The notes under the pieces are model-generated. The model did no database searches. It saw nothing but the letters and a program-made list of their open reading frames with translations, and had not been told where the DNA came from. 6,567 nucleotides of DNA, from assembly GCA_019136325.1 (NCBI GenBank), contig JAGVUJ010000241.1:1-6567 (forward strand), in the 5' to 3' direction. Source of the stretch: Deltaproteobacteria bacterium (GTDB lineage: Bacteria; Desulfobacterota; Syntrophia; Syntrophales; Smithellaceae). Position 1 is the stretch's first letter, and each line of letters opens with the position of its first letter. The translations under genes and the position numbers were made by a program. Shown here one piece after another: positions 1 to 5,651 of this stretch.

Positions 1-150
1 GCCAATGGTGATGCAGGGATAATGCTCCAGAAAAATGACGGTATCGGGAATGGCATTTCGCTTGCGGGCCTCATTCAGACGCCTCTGCAAATCAAGCATC
101 TCGCTGTATTCCCGAAGCCCCGGGCAAAGTAAAAAGCCGTTCCTCTTCAT
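1..150 (-). CDS. lipB: Octanoyltransferase LipB, N-terminal part (cut by window start)
   Basis: The first 50 codons of a minus-strand gene start at the ATG at 148-150 and stay open to base 1. The protein begins MKRNGFLLCPGLREYSEMLD and runs on through an LQRRLNEARKR helix into IPDTVIFLEHYPCITIG. This matches the LipB N-terminus, where the Y-x-x-x-(L/M)-x-L-Q helix is followed by the conserved D-x-(V/L)-x-x-L-E-H-x-P-x-x-(T/I)-x-G strand. LipB moves octanoate from acyl carrier protein to the lipoyl-domain lysine of E2 proteins in the cytoplasm, the first step of de novo lipoylation. The catalytic Lys/Cys residues lie further on and are outside the window. The start is supported by an AGGTGG Shine-Dalgarno at 155-160, only 4 nt from the ATG, which is close. 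It lies downstream of and in the same direction as an E2 gene that needs lipoate, which fits. A biotin/lipoate ligase relative (BPL_LplA_LipB fold) is the main alternative. Confidence 0.85.
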   Translation of the reverse strand, partial: MKRNGFLLCPGLREYSEMLDLQRRLNEARKRNAIPDTVIFLEHYPCITIG

Positions 151-176
151 GAAACCACCTTTGTCATTCCGTCGAA

Positions 177-307
177 GAGACTGAGTTAAAATGGACAATT
201 GTCTTTGCGAGACGCCTCTCGGGCGTCGTGGCAATCCCATGTAGTTGGCTACTTATGAGATTGATTCAGTCGCTCGCTCCTTCGCAATGACATGATGACA
301 CAGTCTC
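177..307. repeat. Imperfect palindromic intergenic repeat (REP/MITE-like)
   Basis: The gap between the AhpD-like gene and lipB is almost filled by nested inverted repeats. The outer arms are GAGACTGAGT (177-186) and ACACAGTCTC (298-307), with one mismatch. The main arms are GTCTTTGCGA (201-210) and TCGCAATGAC (282-291), with one mismatch. Inside are a perfect GACGCC/GGCGTC hairpin (211-216 with 222-227), CAATCCCAT/ATGAGATTG (232-240 with 255-263, one mismatch), and a GTAG/CTAC hairpin at the tip (241-252). On the minus strand the element opens with GTCATTGCGA followed by an AGGAGCGAGCGAC-type run. From memory, this resembles the GTCATTGCGA...TCGCAATGAC repeats that are dispersed in many deltaproteobacterial and other environmental genomes. 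No transposase and no clear target-site duplication are visible. If transcribed, it would form a stem between the AhpD-like and lipB coding regions. Confidence 0.75.
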
Positions 308-318
308 GAAAGCTGGAA

Positions 319-663
319 TCATTTTTCAAATTCTTCCAGCGCTCTCAGCACTGACGTTGACAAATAGGCCATGGAGGGCGAACCGCCGAAGGCCACGGCG
401 ACCGAACAGGCTTCGAGGATTTCCTCGCGGGTGGCGCCTTCATCGATGGCCTGTTTAACGTGGATCGGTATGCAATACTCGCAGCGGGCGTACAGGGCGA
501 TACCCAGTCCGATCAGTTCCTTGTATTTTCGCTCCAGTTCGCCTTCAACATAGGCGGCCTGGTCCATCTTGATGAAAGCGCCCATCAGTTCGGGACTATC
601 TTCGTTGAGGACGCCAAAACCTTTATTCATATCTTCCAGCAGTTCGTTGGGATCTTTTGCCAT
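319..663 (-). CDS. AhpD-like / carboxymuconolactone decarboxylase-family protein
   Basis: This is a 114-residue cytoplasmic helical protein of the CMD/AhpD fold. The key signature is E62-Y-C64-I-P-I-H68 preceded by C61, giving the C-x-x-C-x-x-x-H motif of AhpD-type thiol-redox members at residues 61-68. It is followed by the usual A-x-x-x-G-A-T-x-E-E-I-x-E-(A/T) helix turn (residues 72-85) and an A-F-G-G segment near 91-94. The length is normal for single-domain family members. With both cysteines present, peroxidase or disulfide-reductase chemistry is likelier than true carboxymuconolactone decarboxylation. It starts at the ATG at 661-663, with AGGAGG at 673-678 and a 9-nt spacer. It lies 62 bp behind the E2 gene in the same direction. 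In Mycobacterium tuberculosis AhpD is reduced by the lipoyl group of a dihydrolipoamide acyltransferase, so a link with the neighbouring E2 is plausible but inferred. The physiological substrate is unknown. Confidence 0.85.
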   Translation of the reverse strand: MAKDPNELLEDMNKGFGVLNEDSPELMGAFIKMDQAAYVEGELERKYKELIGLGIALYARCEYCIPIHVKQAIDEGATREEILEACSVAVAFGGSPSMAYLSTSVLRALEEFEK

Positions 664-725
664 TACTTTTTTCCTCCTGAAATATCTGTTTGACGCGGTT
701 AACGCGGCTTTGTTGTCACCGGCGG

Positions 726-1940
726 TTATATAAATATCGACGTCGGGTTTTCAATCAGGCCTATCAGCAAAGCGAGCCATTCGGCCGCCGGCGCGCCGTC
801 AACCACCCGGTGATCAAACACCAGGGAAAGCCCCATTATCGGACGAATCACAACCTGACCGTTGGCGACCGCCGGCTGTTCCGTGGTTCTGCCGACACCC
901 AGAATGGCCACTTCCGGAGGATTGATGATCGGCGTAAAATTATCAACAGACCCGTAACCGCCGAGATTGGTGATCGTAAAGGTCGCGCCGCCCATCTCAT
1001 CCACGGTAAGCTTGTTCTTGCGCGCGCGTTTGGCCAGATCGACAATCTCGCGATTCACCTCGGACAGCCGCTTGGTATTCGCATTCCGGATCACCGGAAC
1101 AATCAACCCGTCCGGCAAGGCCACGGCCATTCCGATATTGACGTCTTTCCACACCTTGATCTCGGTCCCCGTGAAGGAGGCGTTGACGCAGGGATTCAGC
1201 TCCAGCGCCCGGGCCACGGCCTTGGTCAGGATGGCCGTGACGGAGATTTTGTGCTTTTCATCTTTGCCTTCATTCATGTTTTTGCGAAGCGCAAGAATGC
1301 CCGACATATCCACACGAACATGATGGGTGACTCTGGCATTCGAGGAGTAGCTTTTGGCCATGTTTTCGCCGATGGCCTGTCGCATGCCTTCATAGGGAAT
1401 CACTTTCACGGTTTCACGGTCATCCGCCTCTTCTGTTTCGGCAAGGCCGACGCCTTCGGCTACGGCTTTTTCCACGTCTTCCCGGGTGATGCGCCCTTCA
1501 GGCCCCGTTCCCGTAATCTGCGAGTAATCGACGCCGCTTTCTTCCGCCAGTTTGCGGGCCGCGGGCGATATCTTGATTTTTTCCAGCGCCTCGGCGGATA
1601 CCGCCGGCCGCGCCGCGCCGGTTGCGGTTTTGGCTGCGCCGGATTTGGCCGTCGCGGGAGCTTTGGCTGCGGCTTCGGCGATGACAGACGCGATGTCTTC
1701 ACCCGCTTCGCCGATCACACCGATCAAGGCGCCAACCGGCAGCACGGATCCTTTCGGGGCCAGAATTTTCAGCAGGATCCCGTCCGTTTTCGATTCAATT
1801 TTGTTCGTAATCTTTTCTGTTGTAACTTCCAGGAGATATTCGCCTTTCTTGACTTTGTCCCCTTCGTTTTTCATCCATTTGCTGATGGTTCCCGTCTTCA
1901 TCGACAGGCCCAGTTTCGGCATGGTTATTGGTGTCGCCAT
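726..1940 (-). CDS. Dihydrolipoamide acyltransferase (E2) of a 2-oxoacid/acetoin dehydrogenase complex
   Basis: This 404-residue protein is the core acyltransferase of a 2-oxoacid dehydrogenase-type complex. It takes the acyl group made by E1 onto its swinging lipoyl arm and passes it to CoA. Domains in order: one lipoyl domain (about 2-78, MPKLGLSM start, lipoyl lysine K43 in T-E-K), an Ala/Pro/Thr-rich flexible linker (about 85-120), a peripheral-subunit-binding domain (about 123-160, ISPAARKLAEE...GTGPEGRITREDV), a second acidic linker, and the catalytic domain (about 178-404). The catalytic domain has the H-R-x-x-D-G active site as D376-H377-R378-V-V-D381-G382. All essential residues are present. 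An AAGGAG Shine-Dalgarno (1948-1953, 7-nt spacer) supports the ATG at 1938-1940. E1 beta lies 68 bp upstream. Substrate specificity (acetoin, pyruvate or branched-chain oxoacid) cannot be read with confidence. The overall style is closest to acetoin/pyruvate complexes. No E3 gene is in the window. Confidence 0.95.
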   Translation of the reverse strand: MATPITMPKLGLSMKTGTISKWMKNEGDKVKKGEYLLEVTTEKITNKIESKTDGILLKILAPKGSVLPVGALIGVIGEAGEDIASVIAEAAAKAPATAKSGAAKTATGAARPAVSAEALEKIKISPAARKLAEESGVDYSQITGTGPEGRITREDVEKAVAEGVGLAETEEADDRETVKVIPYEGMRQAIGENMAKSYSSNARVTHHVRVDMSGILALRKNMNEGKDEKHKISVTAILTKAVARALELNPCVNASFTGTEIKVWKDVNIGMAVALPDGLIVPVIRNANTKRLSEVNREIVDLAKRARKNKLTVDEMGGATFTITNLGGYGSVDNFTPIINPPEVAILGVGRTTEQPAVANGQVVIRPIMGLSLVFDHRVVDGAPAAEWLALLIGLIENPTSIFI

Positions 1941-2008
1941 TGATATTCTCCTTACATATTGCCTGATCTTGTCATCGCGTACAGCTACCGCGGTCGGTAT
2001 CTCCTCAT

Positions 2009-2983
2009 CTAAAATATCTTTTTCACCGCACTGATAATCTTTTCCGCACTGGGGATGTAGGCATCCTCCAGAACCGGTGAGAAAGGCACCGGCATATACG
2101 GCGCGCCTACTCGCATGACTGGCGCATCAAGATCATCGAAGCCCTCCTCAGCGATCATAGCGGCGATTTCTCCGCCAAAGCCGCCCGTTTTCGGAGCTTC
2201 ATGTACAATGACCACCTTGCCGGTCTTCTTCACCGACGCCAGCACCGCTTCCTTATCAAACGGCACCAGGGTCCTGGGATCCACGATCTCGGCTTCAATG
2301 CCATCGGCGGAAAGCGCCTCGGCCGCCTCCACGCAGGTGTTGACCATCTGCCCCCAGGAGACCAGCGTGACGTCCTTGCCTTCGCGCCGAATGTCCGCCT
2401 TCCCAAACGGGACAGTGAATTCACCTTCAGGAACATCTCCCATCATCCAGTAAAGCATCTTGTGTTCAAAAAAAATGACCGGATTATCATCCCGGATCGC
2501 CGAAATCAGAAGGCCCTTGGCATCTCTCGGCGTGGAGGGATAGGCAATTTTGAATCCGGGGAAATTGATCAGCATGGATTCCGGGGATTGGGAATGCTGC
2601 GCTGCCGCTCTTACCCCCGCTCCGGCAGGACATCTCACGACGATTGGAACTTTTGCCTTGCCTCCAAACATGAAGTGCATTTTTGCGGCCTGATTGATCA
2701 ACTCATCACCGCACACGAACAGAAAATCGGAAAACAGGATTTCTACCACAGGCCTCATGCCCGCCAGCGCGGCGCCAACCGCATGTCCGAGAATGACCGT
2801 TTCACTGATCGGGGTGCCCATAATCCGTTCAGGACCGAATTCATCAATTAAACCATTCGTAACCCCGAAAGCGCCTCCCGGACCAATGTCTTCGCCCGCC
2901 ATATATACACTCTCGTCACGCCTCATCTCGTGCTGAAGCGCTTCGTTGATCGCTTGAGAAAACCATATTGATCTCTCTTCCAT
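2009..2983 (-). CDS. 2-oxoacid/acetoin dehydrogenase E1 component, beta subunit
   Basis: This 324-residue beta subunit of a heterotetrameric, thiamine-diphosphate-dependent E1 pairs with the alpha subunit encoded just upstream. The N-terminal transketolase pyrimidine-binding domain (about 4-180) shows the G-E-D-I-G start (30-34), the conserved glutamate in G-T-P-I-S-E61 that activates the ThDP aminopyrimidine, and A-A-A-Q-H130-S-Q-S, with the active-site-region histidine. The C-terminal transketolase domain (about 195-318) has V-D-P-R-T-L-V-P-F-D and the closing R-V-G-A-P-x-x-P-V-P-F-S-P-x-L-E-D segment typical of PdhB/AcoB/BkdB proteins. Its length is normal for the family. It starts 18 bp after the E1 alpha stop with AGGAGG at 2991-2996 (7-nt spacer), indicating co-translation. 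The AAAQHSQS variant resembles acetoin dehydrogenase beta chains from memory, but pyruvate dehydrogenase beta is equally possible without an alignment. Confidence 0.95.
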   Translation of the reverse strand: MEERSIWFSQAINEALQHEMRRDESVYMAGEDIGPGGAFGVTNGLIDEFGPERIMGTPISETVILGHAVGAALAGMRPVVEILFSDFLFVCGDELINQAAKMHFMFGGKAKVPIVVRCPAGAGVRAAAQHSQSPESMLINFPGFKIAYPSTPRDAKGLLISAIRDDNPVIFFEHKMLYWMMGDVPEGEFTVPFGKADIRREGKDVTLVSWGQMVNTCVEAAEALSADGIEAEIVDPRTLVPFDKEAVLASVKKTGKVVIVHEAPKTGGFGGEIAAMIAEEGFDDLDAPVMRVGAPYMPVPFSPVLEDAYIPSAEKIISAVKKIF

Positions 2984-3001
2984 TTCTTTTCCTCCTCTGC
3001 C

Positions 3002-3961
3002 TTATGCGTATACCGCTTCAAGTAAATCCGATGGGTCCGGATCCGGACTGTTTGTCGCAAACTCCACAGCCGCTTCGATCATTGCATTGACGCGTTCTTC
3101 GATTTCCTCAACGGTACTGGACGCAACCTTTTCTTGATCGATCAGGCGGCTCCGGAATCGCGGAATCGGATCCTTGGCCAGCCATTCCTCCTGCTGCTCC
3201 GGCGTTTTATAGTCCGCAGGGTCGCCTTCAAAATGGCCGTGGTGCCTCCAGGTCATGCATTCCAGAATTGACGGTCCCTCGCCTTTTCTGGCGCGCTCAA
3301 TCAACTTGCCCGCAGCTTCGCGAACCGCGATGACATCATTACCGTCCACCGTTACACCCGGTATTCCGTAAGCGGCAGACCGGATGGAAAGGTTCTGAAC
3401 ACTGCATGATTCTTCAATCGGGCAGAACTCGCCGAAGTAGTTATTTTCGATGACATAGACGACCGGCAATTTCCACAGCGCTGCGAGGTTGATGGATTCA
3501 TGAAAGGTGCCGCGATTGCTGGCGCCGTCGCCGAAGAAACAGATGGCGACGCCACCCGTCTTTTTCTTCTGGCAGGCGAGCGCCGCCCCGGTCGCAAGCG
3601 GCTGACCGGCGCCGACAATTCCATTGGCGCCCAGGATTCCTTTATCGACATCGGCGACGTGCATGGACCCGCCTCTGCCCTTACAACATCCGTCTATCTT
3701 CCCGAAAAGCTCGGCCATCATCAGTTTTACATCCGCCCCTTTGGCAATCACATGTCCATGCCCCCGGTGCGTGCTCGCAATAAAGTCTTTGTCGGAAAGA
3801 TTCGAACAGACGCCTGTGGCAACGGCTTCCTGTCCAATGTAGAGATGCACAAACCCCGGGATCAGGGAATCGGCAAAAAGTTCGGAGGCCTTTTCCTCAA
3901 ATCGTCGTATTTTATACATCGTCTCATAAATCGAAAGTAACGTATCTTTGTCTTTAGCCAT
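3002..3961 (-). CDS. 2-oxoacid/acetoin dehydrogenase E1 component, alpha subunit
   Basis: This alpha subunit of the ThDP-dependent E1 (319 residues) binds the diphosphate and Mg2+ of ThDP and decarboxylates or cleaves the substrate before acyl transfer to E2. Visible motifs are Y-x-x-M-x-x-I-R-R-F-E-E (12-23), F-V-H-L-Y-I-G-Q-E-A (37-46), S-T-H-R-G-H-G-H (63-70), G-K-G/R-G-G-S-M-H (near 94-101), and the ThDP motif G144-D-G-A ending in E172-N-N174. An H-H-G-H-x-E-G-D-P segment (240-248) follows. The HLYIGQEAVATGV and STHRGHGH blocks are the style of acetoin dehydrogenase alpha (AcoA), but PdhA relatives share them. The chosen start is the ATG at 3959-3961. It has AAAGGAG six bases upstream and begins MAKDKDTLLSIYETM, where the family's homology begins. 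The frame stays open to an ATG at 4060, but those 33 extra residues have no family resemblance or good ribosome site. The segment after ENN carries two cysteines (C180, C186), which is unusual. Confidence 0.93.
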   Translation of the reverse strand: MAKDKDTLLSIYETMYKIRRFEEKASELFADSLIPGFVHLYIGQEAVATGVCSNLSDKDFIASTHRGHGHVIAKGADVKLMMAELFGKIDGCCKGRGGSMHVADVDKGILGANGIVGAGQPLATGAALACQKKKTGGVAICFFGDGASNRGTFHESINLAALWKLPVVYVIENNYFGEFCPIEESCSVQNLSIRSAAYGIPGVTVDGNDVIAVREAAGKLIERARKGEGPSILECMTWRHHGHFEGDPADYKTPEQQEEWLAKDPIPRFRSRLIDQEKVASSTVEEIEERVNAMIEAAVEFATNSPDPDPSDLLEAVYA

Positions 3962-3967
3962 GAATAA

Positions 3968-3974
3968 CTCCTTT
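3968..3974 (-). promoter_or_regulatory. Ribosome binding site that sets the E1 alpha start
   Basis: AAAGGAG on the minus strand lies 6 nt before the ATG at 3959-3961. It decides this start over the in-frame ATG 99 bases upstream at 4058-4060. Confidence 0.85.
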
Positions 3975-4008
3975 CTGATGGTGGAAACACTTATGCCGTC
4001 CGTGCCCG

Positions 4009-4044
4009 TCGAAACCGGCACCAATCGCTTCCACTGCGTTTCGA
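4009..4044. repeat. Inverted repeat upstream of E1 alpha
   Basis: TCGAAAC (4009-4015) and GTTTCGA (4038-4044) form a perfect 7-bp inverted repeat with a 22-nt spacer, in the 137-bp gap between the SCP2 and E1 alpha genes. It could be an operator or an mRNA stem. No promoter with two good hexamers could be paired with it, so its role is open and chance is possible. Confidence 0.35.
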
Positions 4045-4054
4045 TTTGAAATGA

Positions 4055-4088
4055 GGCCACATAAAAAGCTTATCCGTTTCTATGTGCC
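4055..4088. repeat. Stem-loop just after the SCP2 gene
   Basis: GGcCACATA (4055-4063) pairs with TATGTGCC (4081-4088), giving an 8-bp stem with one bulged base and a 17-nt loop. It begins about ten bases after the SCP2 stop in the direction of transcription. There is no T-run behind it, so it is not a classic terminator. It could be a processing or stability element that lowers expression of the E1-E2 genes relative to the first two genes, which is an inference. Confidence 0.4.
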
Positions 4089-4098
4089 GCATCCCGTC

Positions 4099-4512
4099 TC
4101 ATTTAATGATGAGATCTGCCCGGCCCGCTTCCTTCAGCGTTTCTGCAAATAATTTATAGACCGGACCAATCTTCGGCAGTAATTTCAGCATTTTTGTTAC
4201 CGCGCCTGAAGATTTCACCTGCCCTTTGGTCATGGCCATCATCAGGTTGAGCTTGCCCTGCCAGAATTTGATGAAGATATCGTCGTTCTGTGTGGTCATG
4301 GCATCGGGTTTGATGTCGGTAGGGCCATAGGTAGGCTTAATCATCCCATTCTTCATTTCCAGGGTGATAGTAGCATCCAGGTTGGGGAGCTTCTGTGTGA
4401 GCACCATATCAACACCGGCCAGTGAATTATACAACGCCTCATTCTCTTTTTTCATCTTATCCAACGTCATGCCAAAAATCTTGTAAACTTCCTCAGCGTT
4501 TGCAAATCCCAT
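4099..4512 (-). CDS. SCP2 sterol-binding-domain (lipid carrier-like) protein
   Basis: This is a 137-residue soluble protein starting MGFANAEEVYKIFG. The central part fits the SCP2 sterol-transfer family (PF02036): a hydrophobic strand with acidic start (D-A-T-I-T-L-E-M-K-N-G, about 45-55), then T-Q-N-D-D-I-F-I-K-F-W-Q-G-K-L-N (about 74-89), M-M-A-M-T-K-G-Q-V-K-S-S-G (about 91-103), then a Leu/Lys-rich helix. This is the usual order of an aspartate-containing strand, a helix with (G)KL(N/D), and a (G)K(I/V)K strand. SCP2 domains hold sterols, fatty acids, acyl-CoAs or other hydrophobic ligands in a tunnel and are not themselves enzymes. The start is set by AAGGAGG at 4520-4526, 7 nt from the ATG at 4510-4512. 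The longer open frame to 4572 would overlap the SDR gene and is not preferred. It follows the SDR stop by 37 bp, so the two are probably co-transcribed. Confidence 0.8.
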   Translation of the reverse strand: MGFANAEEVYKIFGMTLDKMKKENEALYNSLAGVDMVLTQKLPNLDATITLEMKNGMIKPTYGPTDIKPDAMTTQNDDIFIKFWQGKLNLMMAMTKGQVKSSGAVTKMLKLLPKIGPVYKLFAETLKEAGRADLIIK

Positions 4513-4519
4513 AATAAAT

Positions 4520-4526
4520 CCTCCTT
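4520..4526 (-). promoter_or_regulatory. Ribosome binding site that sets the SCP2 start
   Basis: AAGGAGG on the minus strand lies 7 nt from the ATG at 4510-4512. This removes the need for the 20-residue upstream extension that would run into the SDR coding region. Confidence 0.85.
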
Positions 4527-4549
4527 TTTGTATTTTATTGAACGGAAAA

Positions 4550-5371
4550 TTAATTCGTAACTCCACCGTCAATGCTTAAAGCGATGCCGGTAACATGGGG
4601 AGCTGTAATGAGATACAGCACACCGTCCGCGATATCTTCAGGCGTCTGCGCCACTCCCTGAGGGATCGTCTCGGCAACGTAGTTCGCATAGGCCTCGTCG
4701 GGTGTTTCACCCACGCCAAGCATGGATAGTGTTGTGGATAGCGAAGTCCACATCTGTGTTCCCACAATGCCGGGACAGATGGCATTCACCGTAATGTTGT
4801 CGTGCGCAACTTCCTTGGAAAGGCACCCTGTGAATCCCCGGACGCCCCATTTTGACGCGGCATAAGCCGACAACCCCATCGGGGTAATTTTTCCGGCCAT
4901 GGAAGAGAAATTCACGATCCTGCCGAATTGCTGTTCCTGCATTTGGGGAATGACGGCTCTGTTCATCAAGAAGGTACCCTTGAGGTTGGTGTTGACTATA
5001 TTGTCCCATTCCTCTTCTGTGGTCTCCACTACAAATTTCTGTATAATGATGCCGGCTACGTGTACGAGGATATCCAACCGTCCATACACCTCGATGATTT
5101 TTGAAACCATTTGCTCAATCTGTTGGGCATCCGTGATATCGGCTTCCAGGGCAATCGCGTCGTATCCATTATTCTTTAATTCACCGGCAAGGTGTTCAGC
5201 CGCGGTAAATCCACCAACATTTTTACTTTCATACTGATTGGCTTCGGATTTTATAAAATTGACGCCATTAATCACGACTTTGGCTCCCTCGCGAACCAGC
5301 ATCTCGACAACGGCTTTGCCGATGCCGGTTCCCCCGCCTGTCACCAGCGCGACTTTCTCTTTCAGCTTCAT
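4550..5371 (-). CDS. Short-chain dehydrogenase/reductase (classical SDR)
   Basis: This 273-residue NAD(P)-dependent oxidoreductase of the classical SDR family would interconvert an alcohol and a ketone in the cytoplasm. The Rossmann cofactor motif is T11-G-G-G-T-G-I-G18. The D-I-T after beta-4 is present (78-80). The NNAG motif is altered to H104-V-A-G107. The catalytic set is complete: N129, S157 (in N-F-S-S-M-A-G), Y170 and K174 (Y-A-A-S-K), with the normal 13-residue S-Y spacing. A P-G motif (200-201) and an S-I-D-G-G-V-T-N end are also typical. About 16 extra residues follow beta-2 (about 38-56), a region that usually selects NAD or NADP, so cofactor preference is unclear. The start ATG has AAAGGAG at 5383-5389, with a long 11-nt spacer. 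It is the first gene of the minus-strand block ahead of SCP2 and the dehydrogenase complex. An acetoin/diol dehydrogenase role is possible, but its substrate cannot be named. Confidence 0.92.
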   Translation of the reverse strand: MKLKEKVALVTGGGTGIGKAVVEMLVREGAKVVINGVNFIKSEANQYESKNVGGFTAAEHLAGELKNNGYDAIALEADITDAQQIEQMVSKIIEVYGRLDILVHVAGIIIQKFVVETTEEEWDNIVNTNLKGTFLMNRAVIPQMQEQQFGRIVNFSSMAGKITPMGLSAYAASKWGVRGFTGCLSKEVAHDNITVNAICPGIVGTQMWTSLSTTLSMLGVGETPDEAYANYVAETIPQGVAQTPEDIADGVLYLITAPHVTGIALSIDGGVTN

Positions 5372-5455
5372 CCCTCACGCATCTCCTTTCTTCCGGAAAA
5401 ATAATGGCCTTTAGAAAATTCCCAATCTATTGTCAGAAAATCAATATGCATGCCA

Positions 5456-5461
5456 ATTATA
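5456..5461 (-). promoter_or_regulatory. Possible -10 element for the SDR operon
   Basis: The minus strand reads TATAAT here, about 85 bases before the SDR start. No good -35 hexamer sits 16-18 bp upstream (the sequence there is close to TATGAG), so an activator would be needed, or the match is chance in AT-rich DNA. Confidence 0.35.
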
Positions 5462-5615
5462 CCCAAACGATAAAATAACTCATATCATCTATATTATTAA
5501 TTAGTTATAAGATATTACCCTCAGAGAAGCTGTTGCATATGTGTTGCTACTATGTCGCGGATGATGCTGAAACTTTATTATAGAAAATATGCTCCGGTTC
5601 AAATAAAAAAACAAG

Positions 5616-5644
5616 TTGATTCTTTTTTGTTTACCTGGTAAACG
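5616..5644 (+). promoter_or_regulatory. Candidate marR promoter overlapping the operator
   Basis: TTGATT (5616-5621) and TAAACG (5639-5644) are separated by 17 bp, with TGG just before the -10, as in an extended -10 promoter. The -10 hexamer itself is weak (3 of 6). Transcription would begin about 5650-5652, on or next to the start codon, so the mRNA would be leaderless or nearly so. This fits the lack of a good Shine-Dalgarno before marR. The operator covers the spacer end and the -10. Confidence 0.4.
5629..5643. promoter_or_regulatory. Palindromic operator in front of marR
   Basis: GTTTACCTGGTAAAC is a perfect palindrome with 7-bp arms around a central T, ending 8 bp before the marR start codon. 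Its size and position suit a dimeric winged-helix repressor that controls its own gene. A near-identical copy lies at 6131-6145, which makes a chance palindrome unlikely. That the neighbouring MarR protein is the binder is inferred from position. Confidence 0.75.
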
Positions 5645-5651
5645 ATAGGTC

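Larger units (their letters stand above)
5372..5651. other. AT-rich divergent control region between SDR and marR genes
   Basis: These 280 bp have no convincing coding sequence and are markedly AT-rich, especially about 5440-5515. They separate the minus-strand SDR operon from the plus-strand marR gene. The region contains the marR-proximal palindrome (5629-5643), a perfect TATAAT on the minus strand (5456-5461), and the SDR ribosome site (5383-5389). No second full copy of the palindrome was found on the SDR side. No RNA gene was recognised. Confidence 0.7.

Noticed and set aside
177..307. CRISPR array or tRNA/attachment site in the repeat region
   Set aside because: There are inverted arms only, with no regularly spaced direct repeats, no tRNA cloverleaf and no integrase nearby.
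690..1943. Long plus-strand open frame of 417 codons opposite the E2 gene
   Set aside because: It is an antisense shadow of a well-supported E2 gene, has a His/Arg/Gly/Phe-rich composition of the kind seen in antisense GC-rich frames, and shows no recognisable domain.
1941..2008. Possible small gene or E2 extension in the E1 beta-E2 gap (second SD-like GAGGAG near 2000, open frame into E2)
   Set aside because: The open stretch has no ATG, GTG or TTG in frame, and the seven-codon ATG frame in it ends before E2. The E2 ATG has its own AAGGAG and begins at the lipoyl domain.
2201..2851. Plus-strand 216-codon open frame opposite E1 beta
   Set aside because: Antisense shadow of E1 beta with no family features and low-complexity, Arg/His-rich composition.
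3962..4060. 33-codon N-terminal extension of E1 alpha from an upstream in-frame ATG
   Set aside because: The extension has no resemblance to E1 alpha proteins, its ATG lacks a ribosome site, and the internal ATG at 3961 has AAAGGAG 6 nt away and begins where the family homology begins.
4513..4572. 20-codon extension of the SCP2 protein overlapping the SDR 3' end
   Set aside because: AAGGAGG lies 7 nt before the internal ATG at 4512. The extension would place that ribosome site inside the coding region and overlap the SDR gene.
5368..5382. Four-codon upstream frame (ATG CGT GAG GGA TGA) overlapping the SDR start by ATGA
   Set aside because: Its ATG abuts the AAAGGAG with no spacer, so it is unlikely to be translated. 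The same Shine-Dalgarno serves the SDR ATG 11 nt away.
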